Part shown: positions 43,067 through 53,600 of the stretch, piece by piece
How the letters are laid out: the number at the start of each line of letters is the position of its first letter
Numbering within the stretch: the first letter of the stretch is position 1
Source of the DNA: UBA2210 sp036825195
GTDB taxonomy: Bacteria > Desulfobacterota > Syntrophia > Syntrophales > UBA2210
Direction of reading: 5' to 3'
Length of the DNA stretch: 64,000 nt
Assembly: GCA_036825195.1 (NCBI GenBank)
Contig: DAISYQ010000009.1
Coordinates: 1 to 64,000, forward strand
Program-made: the position numbers and the translations under genes
Notes under the pieces: model-generated
What the model saw: only the letters and a program-made list of their open reading frames with translations
Told to the model about the DNA's origin: nothing
Databases searched by the model: none

Positions 43067-44551
43067 CTAATCTTTGGGATTAATCTCTTCGCATAACACT
43101 TCCGGCCATAATTCGGAGATAATATTTCGATATAATACACACTCTTGATGGCCTCGTAAATTTTCATCTACTCCTAAAAAAATTTCCAGTAATAATCTAC
43201 AATTAAAAGGAATAAAAACTTCATATGCAATATCTTGCTCTTGCTGGGCCATGGCAAGCCAATTTCCCGAGATGTTTTCCCATCGAAATAATTCCATAAT
43301 GTTAATGTTGTTTTTTGAACAACAATCTATTGACCTATCAACCCATTTTTTAATATATTTTTGTGCGAAATAGACTTTATCCAATTGAAATATTCTCGCA
43401 ATTGATTCACCGGATGCCGTGGATAGATCCATTTTATATCGATTTCCAATACGGGCAATTTCACTGATATTGCCCTTGATATGTACATGGTTGTCTGGAA
43501 AATTTTTAATTATTCCTTGAGCTATTCCGCCCCAATATTCATGAGCACAGCTTACATTATGTAAATATATTTCCGCGAATTCATTGTCCATGCTATCAGA
43601 ACAGTCAATAATATGATGGTCTAAGTTAAGCCTCGCGAGAATCCGACCGGGTATATCAACATCCATATGTTCTCTAGTAACTTTATGATATAGAAGGGTG
43701 TAATAAAAAACTTTCTGGCTAATATCACGTGACGCAGCCAATAAAAGCCTACTATCCCAACCCGCGGTGACAGCTAAGGCCAGTGGGAATCTTAAATGAG
43801 CACTTTTTAAAAGACCGGTCAGTATTTCCGCACCTTTTTCGACCCCATCATTCAATGAAACTTTCTCTATTTTTTTACTCGGCCAAAATCTACATACTTT
43901 ACAATTGGTTAAATCTAAATAGTGATTGGGTAATAAGTGCCTGATTGCCCGATACAAACTCCTGTCATCCGGCCACCAATATTCTTCTACTCTTTGATGG
44001 TTCACCCAATCCATAAAATCAACTGCCTCGGGATCAGGTTTTATTTTCAACTCTTCGGCCAGTAATCCCGGCTGTGATGCACACCAAGTAAATTGATTTG
44101 TGTCCTGGAAATAAAATACTTGCCTCAGCCCCGCGGCATCAGAAAACATCATTTTTTGTTTTTTACTGATTACGATTAATATCCACCTGCCGCCATACTG
44201 GACCAAATTATTAAATAATTCAGATAGATTTTTGCGATTTTGATCTGCAATTGTATTTAATATCTGTTGATTTGTCGCCTCAACATGATAGGGATCAAGT
44301 ATATACCCAATAAGGACAAAGGTCATATCGCCTGAACAAACTTTTGTTACTTCGAGTTCCGGATGACTTGATAAATATAGGTCGTCGCATATTTTCACAT
44401 TATTCCATCTTTCAAACTTTTTTATCCAATATGGCCCCAAAACAAATTGTCTTTTATACAACCCCTTTTTTAGAGATAACTCAAAGCTATCGTCAACGTT
44501 ATTGAATAAATGTGTTTGGATTATCTTCTTGATGTTATTGAATAAATTCAT
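43067..44551 (-). CDS. Asparagine-synthase-like protein, AT-rich
   Basis: 494 residues. The C-terminal half has the PP-loop-like AVTAGWDSRLLLAASRD, in place of SGGxDS in asparagine synthetases, followed by the ATP-dependent amidotransferase fold. The N-terminal half resembles a class II glutamine amidotransferase, but the protein starts MNLFNN, so the catalytic Cys2 is missing; glutamine hydrolysis is unlikely. It may use another nitrogen donor or adenylate a carboxyl group, for example on a sugar acid. Codon use and base composition are much more AT-rich than the neighbours, suggesting recent transfer. Flanked by gene remnants on one side and a 900-bp non-coding stretch on the other. Confidence 0.78.
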   Translation of the reverse strand: MNLFNNIKKIIQTHLFNNVDDSFELSLKKGLYKRQFVLGPYWIKKFERWNNVKICDDLYLSSHPELEVTKVCSGDMTFVLIGYILDPYHVEATNQQILNTIADQNRKNLSELFNNLVQYGGRWILIVISKKQKMMFSDAAGLRQVFYFQDTNQFTWCASQPGLLAEELKIKPDPEAVDFMDWVNHQRVEEYWWPDDRSLYRAIRHLLPNHYLDLTNCKVCRFWPSKKIEKVSLNDGVEKGAEILTGLLKSAHLRFPLALAVTAGWDSRLLLAASRDISQKVFYYTLLYHKVTREHMDVDIPGRILARLNLDHHIIDCSDSMDNEFAEIYLHNVSCAHEYWGGIAQGIIKNFPDNHVHIKGNISEIARIGNRYKMDLSTASGESIARIFQLDKVYFAQKYIKKWVDRSIDCCSKNNINIMELFRWENISGNWLAMAQQEQDIAYEVFIPFNCRLLLEIFLGVDENLRGHQECVLYRNIISELWPEVLCEEINPKD

Positions 44552-45448
44552 TTGAATGATGCCTTTTTATATGAATTTCAGGAATGCACCTCACAGAAAA
44601 AGATCCTGCCGGTTTACTGGTAGGAGGCTCATGCCGCATCACTGTCCTTGTTGCAGCACAGGCGGCGGCAGATCAGACTCCTACCGGACTCCCAAACGGT
44701 AAAAAATCTGCTTTTTCGAGAAGTATATGTCAAAATTACGATGGGTTGTCAAGAAACAATCCGCACAACTTCTTGTAACTATTGTGAAAGAGAGCCGCAG
44801 CAGCATAAGGGGTTTGCGAACACTGAGTATTAATCCTGATATTCAGGGCCCCTTCGGCAAGCATACCCGAAAATTTTTTCTGATCTAACTGATGCCATAC
44901 CTGTTTCCATCCAAAAACATGGAATTTTATGGGCGCCCAATTTTTGAAAAAATGATATTCTACTCAAAAACAGACAAGGAATAAGGCGTGCTTCGCAGAA
45001 GAATATAGAAAAGTACTGTAAGATCGATTTTTGATGCACGTGTCCTGTTGGGTACCCTTATTCAATTTCAAAGCGGGATATGACTGCTGGGTAATGTCGC
45101 CAACGGCCGTTACATTATTCTGTCAGAGGGGACGTTACACTCAGTGAATATCACCAAGCCCGTCACCTGGAATTTTGTCGAAGCAACCGGGTCCAGAAGC
45201 TGCTGAGCGCTCCTGGCGTAGCCGATAACCCTGCGGGTCACCTTGAGCCCTCATACAGGAGCAGTCGTTGTTTTTCTCCCTTGGCATACTGGATGCCGGT
45301 CATTCATTTTTTCGCACGGCGCGCTGGTGGTCTGAAAACAGGACCTTGACCCCCATTTATCGTCTTTCGAATCGTTTCTTGAAACTCACCATCTTATATT
45401 GTATGTTTTACAGGCTATTATGAAAACTATCTTTCTGGACATCAGAAC
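44552..45448. other. Non-coding or decayed region
   Basis: About 900 bases with no convincing gene on either strand: frames are short and lack ribosome sites and family similarity. A short inverted repeat (GGTAGGAG near 44621 with CTCCTACC near 44679) is present, but no transposase could be recognised. It probably holds decayed sequence of the kind seen as remnants at 42.7-43.1 kb. Confidence 0.5.
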
Positions 45449-45451
45449 GTG

Positions 45452-46642
45452 ATGAAGCAGATACGATCAAAACTTGCCCCGTGCAAAGCCTACCTGAAGG
45501 GAAAACTCGGCAACCCGTTTATCTATCCTATCTATCAGCTCATACGGAAACATCTTTTGAGAAACCGGATCTTCATCCTGTACAAGCGAATCCAGTGGAA
45601 AAGAAAAGGATATGTAAGCCCTCATCCCTCCATAGATATCGGGACTAATCAGATGATCGGCACGGGTAAATGCTCTGATCGTACTCTCATGCTGCTCAAA
45701 GATGCGAAAGCAGACGTTCCACTGACAATAGGGTTTATTATTACAGAGAACCATCCAGCAACCATATATGGTGATTATTTCACCGCCCACGGTCTCGGTG
45801 ATGAGCTGGAAAAATTCGGCTATCGGGTTGTCTATCTGCCCGAACGCCCCCGATATGAATGGCACCTCCTGTCATCCATTGACATACTGGTGGTCATGCG
45901 GCATTCCTTCGACCCGTTTCTGCTCAGACAGTATCCCGGAATAACCAGCGTGGCCTGGATAAGAGGTTATGTGGACGAGTGGTGCCGAGCCCCCTGGTTT
46001 AAAGAATATGATGTCATCCTGACAACATCTGAAATCGCCCTCCACTACGCCAAGCGGTTCACCGACCCCGAAAAATGCCTCGCTGTCCTGAGGCTGGCGG
46101 CCGATATAGACACATTTAAGCCCGGCCCTCGTCAACCCGAATATGTATCCGATATCTCCTTCGTTGGAAATATCTTCGAAGCGCCCCGCGAATTCACCCG
46201 CAAGCTTGCTATTGAACCCGGAATCACCTTCAGCATCTACGGGCAGATGACGGATAAGAACCACCGGTTCTGGAAGTACCATCGCGGCAAAGTCTCTCAC
46301 GGGGATATTCAGAAGATCTATAATTCCTCCCGGATCGTGCTGGAAGACTGCACCCCCATGTGCCAGCCATGGGGGTGTATCAACAGCCGAACATTCGAGG
46401 CGATGGCCTGCGGGGCTTGTGTCGTCTCCAACGAGGTCCCCGGGCTGAAGGAGCTGTTCGGCGATGCGATAGTGACATACAAAAGCCAAACAGACCTGCA
46501 TTACAGGATATCGTGGCTGCTTGAAAATGAAACAACAAGAGAGAGAATCGGAGTAAGAGCGAGAGAAGAGATCATACAGAGCCACACATACAAACACCGG
46601 GCGAAGGAGTTCAGGGATGTATTATTCACGTTCTTTTCCTGA
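45452..46642 (+). CDS. CgeB-like glycosyltransferase (GT-B)
   Basis: 396 residues. The N-terminal domain has IDILVVMRHSFDPFLLRQYP and VAWIRGYVDEWCRAPWFKEY; the C-terminal domain has ISFVGNIFEAPREF, GDIQKIYNSSRIVLEDCTPM, NSRTFEAMACGACVVSNEVP and GLKELFGDAIV, characteristic of CgeB/DUF3880 group-1 transferases. It is the intact relative of the remnant at 42665-42943 and of the two CgeB-like halves in the large transferase. A 10-codon ORF (ATG 45420, MKTIFLDIRT) ends overlapping its ATG by one base. It converges with the large metallopeptidase gene, with 46 bp between. Confidence 0.85.
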   Translation: MKQIRSKLAPCKAYLKGKLGNPFIYPIYQLIRKHLLRNRIFILYKRIQWKRKGYVSPHPSIDIGTNQMIGTGKCSDRTLMLLKDAKADVPLTIGFIITENHPATIYGDYFTAHGLGDELEKFGYRVVYLPERPRYEWHLLSSIDILVVMRHSFDPFLLRQYPGITSVAWIRGYVDEWCRAPWFKEYDVILTTSEIALHYAKRFTDPEKCLAVLRLAADIDTFKPGPRQPEYVSDISFVGNIFEAPREFTRKLAIEPGITFSIYGQMTDKNHRFWKYHRGKVSHGDIQKIYNSSRIVLEDCTPMCQPWGCINSRTFEAMACGACVVSNEVPGLKELFGDAIVTYKSQTDLHYRISWLLENETTRERIGVRAREEIIQSHTYKHRAKEFRDVLFTFFS

Positions 46643-46688
46643 AGAAATAATGCTTCGCCCAAGATTACGGCATACTATCACATGCTGC

Positions 46689-49600
46689 TCAAGGCATGCA
46701 TGAACCGGCTGGCATACCATCTATGTATGTTATACACTCAAGCAACTCACCATCTTCATGGAAGGTTCGAGCATCACCATTTAACTTCCCATTTTCATAA
46801 GGCCACATGTCTCTTATTGCGCCATCTTCATAGTACGCTTGATACATACCTTCTTTTTTACCATTTACATAAGGCATTTCAGCAGCCAATCTGCCGCTTT
46901 CATAATACCATCTTTCTGGTCCAACAATGAAATAAAAACCGGTCCCATATGGTATTTCATGTTTTACATGGCCGCTTTCATAATATTCTCTATACATGCC
47001 TATTGGCACCTCGTCAACATAAGGTGTTTCGGTCTTCAGTTGCCCGCTTTCATAGTACTCCCTTTGCATGCCGTTCTTCTTGTCATCGACATAGGGTGTC
47101 TCATATCGCAGATGACCGGTTTCATAGTACTCCTTCATAATGCCATTGTAATTGGAATCTTCAAAGAGCGTTTCATATTTTAGATATCCATTATCATGAT
47201 AGGTGCACGTTACTAAATCTGGTTCTCCACTGGGATCTGTAATGCGTGTCACACATCCTGCTGGTCCTGTTGTGGGACACCATTGCGGAGCAGGCCACCC
47301 GGGCCAGGACGGTGACGAATTGATGGTAATCACGCATGTTGCCGTCACTTCGTTGGTGGTGGTTGCCGTTATGGTGGATGTTCCGCCCGGTGGTGCTGAA
47401 GCGGGGGCTGTATAAACAACGGATGCGACGCCGCTCGCATTGGTTTCAGCGCTGCCCGCCGAAAGGCTGCCACTGTCGGTTGTAAAGTTGACGGTCTCGC
47501 CCTCAACGGGATTTCCTACGTCATCGGTGACGGTTGCCGTGATAGTGCTGGTACTTGTACCGTCTGCGTCCAGTGCGTTAGGCGATGCAGAGAGGCTCAT
47601 GGCCGCCGCGATGGACTCAATCAAAATATCCAGTTTGATCTGTTTTGTATTGGTATAGGGTTCAGAAAAATTCGAATTGGTAACCATAACCAAAAGATTA
47701 TATCCGGTATCGGTCAATGAACGAAGATCCTTGTGGGTTAGCATTTTTGTGGTTGAATGAGAGATGTATTCAATCCGAGCACCGTAGTTCTCGACTTTAA
47801 ACAGGGTAATATCACAATTATCCTGGTCAATTGCAAAACTGATGGCCTTTGCAGGGCTGATATCCGGGTAATTCAGCCCGATTATGAACAGTTTTGCAGA
47901 AAGATCCGGATAGATCTCAGTAAATGCTTTTGAACGGTCAGCATCTGACATGATCCTGAAAGGCGCTGTAATAATCTCTATAAATCCTGCTTTTGGCACA
48001 TTGTATATATTCCCTTGGACATACTTCCTCAAGAAAAGCTCCCATCTCAAAGGCAGGTTGTAGTTAATTGTAAGGTTTATTGCCTGGACAGGGTGTTGTT
48101 GATTTAATATCTCGAGATAAATATCACGAACAATGGATTCACCATATTCGGATACGAGATATTTGACAAATGCGGACATGCCATAGCCGTGCTCGCCTGC
48201 ATCCTTTATATTTCCTGCAGTTCCAGCCTCCACACCTCTGAATGGTGCCATTTCGCACTCTGAACGTATGGGGGAGACATAATTAGGGGTGTCGGTGAAT
48301 TTCTCCTCCGCCCATACTGCAGTTGCCTCATTTAACCAGTGGAGGGATATGCTGAATGCATTATCGTGATTTCTTGAAAAGTTGTTTCGAGAGTCATAGA
48401 GATACTGGATAAAATGAAAGAATTCATGGCCTGCGGTAGTACGAAGCTGAGGCAGACTGCCAAGCTTGTTCTGGTTGAATTGCAGTGTTGACGAGTTATT
48501 GCCCCACACGGATTTACAGAAGAACCCATAGGTATCAGAGGCCATGTTCATGACCGTTGCCGTAATCGGCCAACTGGTCCTGCCCCCGTAGCTGAAACCC
48601 ATGTTCTCGTAAGTAGTATATGCCTCTTCAAGGTATTGAAACAGGGGATCCAGATCGGTCCTGCTTACAAAATACGTTGGATATCTAATTAAAAAATGTC
48701 CCTGATCGCCATTAGTTCTCAGGTTATCATCGGTTCTATAGGTAGCCCAGCCGGTAATTCCGAAAAAGTCCAGGAATCTGGTAGAAACAGTACCTTCTGA
48801 CCGAACCGGAGGAACCTCTTCCCTAAAAGATTGGATATCCGTGGCAGCCATTTCCGTTACAGCGGTTAAAATACCTGAATCCGGGGCTGCAGGGAACAGG
48901 TGGTATGCCATAGTGGGGACAGGTTGGCTTGAAATAAGGACCTCTTCGCCCACTACAATGTAACTTTCGTCAGTCAATGTTCCGGTGTATCTCAAATCCA
49001 GCAAAAGCGTCTCAGGAAATTCATCCGGGATGCCGGTCACTCTGAAGGTATCAGTGCATATATCCGGGCCAAAAGAATCACTGTTATTTATTTTGTAAAG
49101 TTTCAGTTCAACCGGGGCGGTAAGGACTCCCGGTGGAATCGTTAAAGAAAAATCATCAAAAGCCAGCGTTCCTCCCTGGTCATCAATGGTTTTGGCAGTC
49201 AGGAATTCTGCAGTAGCCGTTTCAAAAGTAGCAGCAGGCAGTGCATCGAGCATCATGCCATTAGAAGAGGCGTTGAGCTGAAAACCGACAACCTCCCTGT
49301 CCGATGCATAGGTTACATACGTGGCATTACTGATGTCATCTCCGCTAAATATGACTTCCGCTATAGCTACTACTTTCTCATGAGCATTCAGATTGATCCC
49401 CTTGGTGGCTATCACGGATCCACTGTCGTCATATGCGGTCAATGCAACGGCCGCCGGACTATCTTCAATGTTTACAAAGGCAATCCCCGTCCAGCCGTCC
49501 TTTTCCAGCTTGGCAAAGGCACCTTCTCTCCCGCTGATCCCTACTCCGGTATACCCTGCCAGCTGTTTTCCGTTCTGAGTGGCAAACAGCTCAAAGCCCG

Positions 49601-50570
49601 TCACAGGGCTGGTCGCATCGATCTGCAGCCAGGCCGTATCAACAGGCAGATCAAGGCCCGCAACCGTCCCGATATATTTCCCCTTACCGCTGATCGCAAG
49701 AACCTTGGGGGTCAAGGAAGTTCCCTCCTTGCTATAGGGAGTTATGGTTATGGTGGTATCTGATACCGACGGGTTATAGGCCACGATACCGGTCCACCAG
49801 GTGGTACTGCTGGCAATGTGAGGATAGTATATGGTAGAGGTGGTAGCATCTTTCAACAGGATGCCGCTCAGCTGCCTGGCCTTGCCCATACTGCTGAACA
49901 GTTCCAATCCGACAACTCCGCTGCCTCCCTTGATGACGGCAGAACCGATACCCGGCTGTGCCTGTCCGGCAAACAGGCTTCTTATCGTGAAGGCGCTGTG
50001 TGCATAAGCCGCCAACTCTTTTGTCTTGATCGCCCCATTGTTGAATTCAATGGTTAATGTCTTCGGCGATGAGGTCGTGTTGAGGAGGCTTACGCCGGTC
50101 CACCATGCATTACTCGAGGCTATGTGAGAGACATATATATCACCGGTGTTGACCTTGGAGGTGGCCGGAATCGCGACACGATACTCTCCCCCCGTGTAGA
50201 ACTTCGTGTACCCCACAACAGTATCCACATCCGACTCAAATACCACGTAGCCGATATTGGCCGGATCGGCAAATTCATACCCCACCGTAATCTCCCTCCG
50301 GCTATGAGGGGCAAGCGTTACCGCTATGTCTTCAGAAACATGGACGCCGGCATTGTTATACGCCTTGAACGTCCCGTTCACGGCCTCGCCGTTACTGGTG
50401 TTGATGACGCAGAGCTCTGTCTCCCACGTGCCATCACTGTCAACATGGGGGAAGTAGAGCGTATCGGAAGAAGGTGTCTCTGCGTTAACAATATAGCCGT
50501 ATACACCGAAACTCAATACCACTGCGAATACTATTACTGTAGAAACAAGACGCATCATCCTCATGTTCAT
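46689..50570 (-). CDS. Secreted modular gluzincin metallopeptidase with YwqK-type tail
   Basis: 1293 residues. Signal peptide 1-30; four copies of the shared ~100-residue beta module at about 38-136, 145-243, 247-345 and 350-447 (TLYFPHVDSDGTWETELCVI, IYYPHIASSTTWWTGIVAYN); a ZU5-like stretch about 465-545; a peptidase region with zinc motif HEFFH (715-719) and the downstream WLNEATAVWAEE (745-756), the spacing expected for a gluzincin; a Big_1/invasin-like Ig domain about 990-1085; and six to seven YwqK-type MORN_2 repeats from 1120 (REYYESGQLKTETPYVD) to the end. Probably an extracellular or surface protease. It is 55 bp downstream of the lipase-like gene and shares the module block with it. 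Substrate unknown; no secretion-system sorting tag recognised. Confidence 0.85.
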   Translation of the reverse strand: MNMRMMRLVSTVIVFAVVLSFGVYGYIVNAETPSSDTLYFPHVDSDGTWETELCVINTSNGEAVNGTFKAYNNAGVHVSEDIAVTLAPHSRREITVGYEFADPANIGYVVFESDVDTVVGYTKFYTGGEYRVAIPATSKVNTGDIYVSHIASSNAWWTGVSLLNTTSSPKTLTIEFNNGAIKTKELAAYAHSAFTIRSLFAGQAQPGIGSAVIKGGSGVVGLELFSSMGKARQLSGILLKDATTSTIYYPHIASSTTWWTGIVAYNPSVSDTTITITPYSKEGTSLTPKVLAISGKGKYIGTVAGLDLPVDTAWLQIDATSPVTGFELFATQNGKQLAGYTGVGISGREGAFAKLEKDGWTGIAFVNIEDSPAAVALTAYDDSGSVIATKGINLNAHEKVVAIAEVIFSGDDISNATYVTYASDREVVGFQLNASSNGMMLDALPAATFETATAEFLTAKTIDDQGGTLAFDDFSLTIPPGVLTAPVELKLYKINNSDSFGPDICTDTFRVTGIPDEFPETLLLDLRYTGTLTDESYIVVGEEVLISSQPVPTMAYHLFPAAPDSGILTAVTEMAATDIQSFREEVPPVRSEGTVSTRFLDFFGITGWATYRTDDNLRTNGDQGHFLIRYPTYFVSRTDLDPLFQYLEEAYTTYENMGFSYGGRTSWPITATVMNMASDTYGFFCKSVWGNNSSTLQFNQNKLGSLPQLRTTAGHEFFHFIQYLYDSRNNFSRNHDNAFSISLHWLNEATAVWAEEKFTDTPNYVSPIRSECEMAPFRGVEAGTAGNIKDAGEHGYGMSAFVKYLVSEYGESIVRDIYLEILNQQHPVQAINLTINYNLPLRWELFLRKYVQGNIYNVPKAGFIEIITAPFRIMSDADRSKAFTEIYPDLSAKLFIIGLNYPDISPAKAISFAIDQDNCDITLFKVENYGARIEYISHSTTKMLTHKDLRSLTDTGYNLLVMVTNSNFSEPYTNTKQIKLDILIESIAAAMSLSASPNALDADGTSTSTITATVTDDVGNPVEGETVNFTTDSGSLSAGSAETNASGVASVVYTAPASAPPGGTSTITATTTNEVTATCVITINSSPSWPGWPAPQWCPTTGPAGCVTRITDPSGEPDLVTCTYHDNGYLKYETLFEDSNYNGIMKEYYETGHLRYETPYVDDKKNGMQREYYESGQLKTETPYVDEVPIGMYREYYESGHVKHEIPYGTGFYFIVGPERWYYESGRLAAEMPYVNGKKEGMYQAYYEDGAIRDMWPYENGKLNGDARTFHEDGELLECITYIDGMPAGSCMP
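50065..50185 (-). repeat. 121-bp segment nearly identical to 51464-51584 (copy 1)
   Basis: This segment within the second module of the metallopeptidase gene matches 51464-51584 in the lipase-like gene over 121 bp with a single mismatch (T against C near 50155). The flanking module DNA is clearly more diverged. Such a sharply bounded identity suggests recent gene conversion or recombination between the two genes. Confidence 0.85.
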
Positions 50571-50625
50571 GCACCTCCCGTGGGGTCCAATATATTATTT
50601 TAAAAAGCGATTCCCGGTCTTGTTT

Positions 50626-53600
50626 TCACATTCCGGGCAGTGCATCGAGCATCATGCCATTAGAAGAGGCGTTGAGCTGAAAACCGACAACCTCCCTGTC
50701 TGATGAATAGGTGATATACGTAGCAGCAGTAATGTCATCTCCGGTAAAGATACCATCCGGATTACCTACTATTTTTTCATGCCCATCCAGATCGATCCCC
50801 TTTGCGGCTATCACGGTGCCGCTGTCATCATAGGCGGTCAAGGCAACGGTCGCCGGATCGTCCTCGGTATTTACAAAGGCAATCCCGGTCCAGCCGTCTT
50901 TCTCCAGCTTGGCAAAGACCCCTTCTTTCCCGCTGATATCGACACCGGTATATCCCGCCATCCGATTCCCGTCCTGGGTGGCAAACAGTTCGAAACCCGT
51001 CACCGGGCTCGTCGCATCGATCTGAAGCCAGGCCGTATCAACCGGCAGATCGAGACCGGCAACCGTTCCAATATATTTCGCCTGGCCGTCAATTTCAAGA
51101 GACCGGGGGATTAGGGAAATACCCTCTTCGTTGTAGGGGGTTATGGTTATGGTGGTATTTGCAACGGAGGGATTGTAGGCCACGATACCGGTCCACCAAG
51201 TGGCATTGCTGGCAACGTGGGGATAATATATGGTCGAGCAGGTCTTATCTTTCAACAGGATACCGCTCAGTTGCCTGGCCTTGCCCATACTGCCGAACAA
51301 CTCCAATCCAACGACTCCGCTGCCTCCCGTGATAACGGCAGAAGCAATATCCGTCTGAGACAGCCCGTCAAAGATGCTTCTGATCGTGAAGGCGCTATGT
51401 TCGTAAGCTGCCAACTCTTTCGTCATAATCGTTCCGTTATCAAACTCTATGGTCAGGGTTTTGGGCGATGAGGTCGTGTTGAGGAGGCTTACGCCGGTCC
51501 ACCATGCATTACTCGAGGCTATGTGAGAGACATATATATCACCGGTGTTGACCTCGGAGGTGGCCGGAATCGCGACACGATACTGCCCTTCTCTATAGAA
51601 CTTCGTATATCCCGAAACAGTACCGCGATCCGATTCGAAGATTATATACCCTATACCGGCCGGACCGGTGAATTCATCACCGACGGTGATCTCTCTTCTG
51701 CCGTGAGGGGTGAGGGTTACAGCCACATCTTCAGAAACATGAACGCCGGCATTATTATAAGCCTTGAAGGTTCCTGTCAACGACTGAGAATCGCTGGTAT
51801 TGATGACGCAGAGCTCCGTCTCCCAAACGGTGGTACTGGCAACGTGGGGGAAGTAGAGTTTCGTGGAACTATCAGACGGATCCCATCCGGCGATCCTGGC
51901 CATCATCCACCAGAAAGCCCGTCCTTTCAAGACACAGTTCAATCGCTGGGAATGAGCGCATTCATCGCACCTGCCAGCGACCTGGGCCAGATCACTGCCG
52001 GGGTTGGCGGCAATCCATCCATCCGCCCAGTTTGTATCTCTTGATCCATCCCTGTCGCTGTCGTAATCACAATTATCGTCTGCCATACGTTGCATGTAAT
52101 TAGTGACCCCGTCCGGATCATAGCTTTCGATATCGGCAAAATCGAACAGTATCTTGTTGTTGTCACGGCAATAGGTTCGAATTCGCTCATTCATCCTATG
52201 CAGGTTGCCACTCGCTCCTGTGCCGTCCACATGTCCTGTCATATAGATAAAGGTTATGTCGGGATAGTCTCGTTCGAGCTGATTCATGGCATCAAGGTAG
52301 TCATCGATTCCTTCCTCCGTATTGTCGCTGACTCCGTCACACCATGACCACATAACCACATTTCGGTCATTATCAGGGTTGTCAAGCATGGTCACCGTTG
52401 CGCCGTACCACTCCAGATCACCCGAATGGCCGAGATCGTCCGCATATTCGTTCGCCCAGTAGTCATTCAGAAAGAGACCCGTGTTTGCCCCCCAATCGGA
52501 AGATGTGTAATCATATGTCGATCCTTCGATTCCCTTGAAAGCCGATATTCCCGTAACAAGCTGACTGCCGTGGGAGGTATGGGAATATCCGATCCGAAGG
52601 TCGCTTTTCGCCTTCTGGACCCATGCGTCGGGTATGTTCGAGATGTCCGTGCAATGATGATTGATAATGAAGCCGCGTCCATAATTCACTTCCTTATTGA
52701 ACCACTCGGCGTTTTCAGGGGTTATGTACACATGCTCTTGATTTTCAGAGGAAAAATATATTTCATCAAAGGGGGTTTTATCAACAATCCTGCTGTCACC
52801 GGCGATATCGTAAAACAGATCGGATGTATCGATGTCGAGGGCGCTGATTATCGGTACAAAGCAATGATCCGGTCGCTGGGTCGAGATGTCACCGTAACCA
52901 GGATCGACTTCGGCCAGTTCCCGGTTGGTACTCCGGGTACCGCCGGGGGCATTATCAATAGGCTGTGTTCCGGAGACAATCGTAATACCGGTATCTTCCA
53001 GAACTTTCCCCTCAAAGATCATGGTTTCCGGCGAGTCATCAGGAACAGACCAGACATTCCCGGTAATTTCCACGAAGACCTTGATACCCAAGAACTTAAC
53101 CCACCCGCGATATTCATATTCGATCAACTGGTCTCCCGGATTGAAGGGAAGACCCAGACCGTATCCGCTGCCGTTGGAGATGGCGACCTTTCTCACATTA
53201 TGGGGATAGCCACCAAGGTCCGCCATCTCATTGGCAAAGACGGTGTGCAAAGGATCACAGGCGGCCCGACCTTCACTAGTCTGCAGGCAGTGATATACGA
53301 GCATCTGCCGGGATGCCGGAGCTTTGAGCATGTCAAGCATTTCATCTGCTTCCGCGCTATGGGCTGCGAAAAAAGTGACCCAGTGTTGCAGGCCGAGCGG
53401 AACGTTGGCACCTTGATGGGGGGCGTCAAACGATATAAAGGTCCGGGTATTGTGCTCAATCCCGTTTTTCTCCATATACGCCAGCGCGTATCTGACCACA
53501 AGGCCGCCCATGGAGGGTCCAACAATTACCAGGGGTGTATCACCGGACTGCTCTTCATGTATCCGCTCGATTAGTCGTGTCAACACAAAGGCATTCCGTT

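Noticed and set aside
44600..45350. Possible insertion-sequence remnant
   Set aside because: Only a short inverted repeat and broken frames; no transposase motif could be recognised on either strand.
45420..45452. Ten-codon ORF (MKTIFLDIRT) overlapping the start of the CgeB-like transferase
   Set aside because: No good ribosome site; it could be the leftover start of a lost gene, but the evidence is too thin to annotate.
52426..53574. 382-codon open frame on the plus strand opposite the lipase-like gene
   Set aside because: No ribosome site or family similarity; the minus-strand gene has clear domains, so this is a mirror of its codon pattern.
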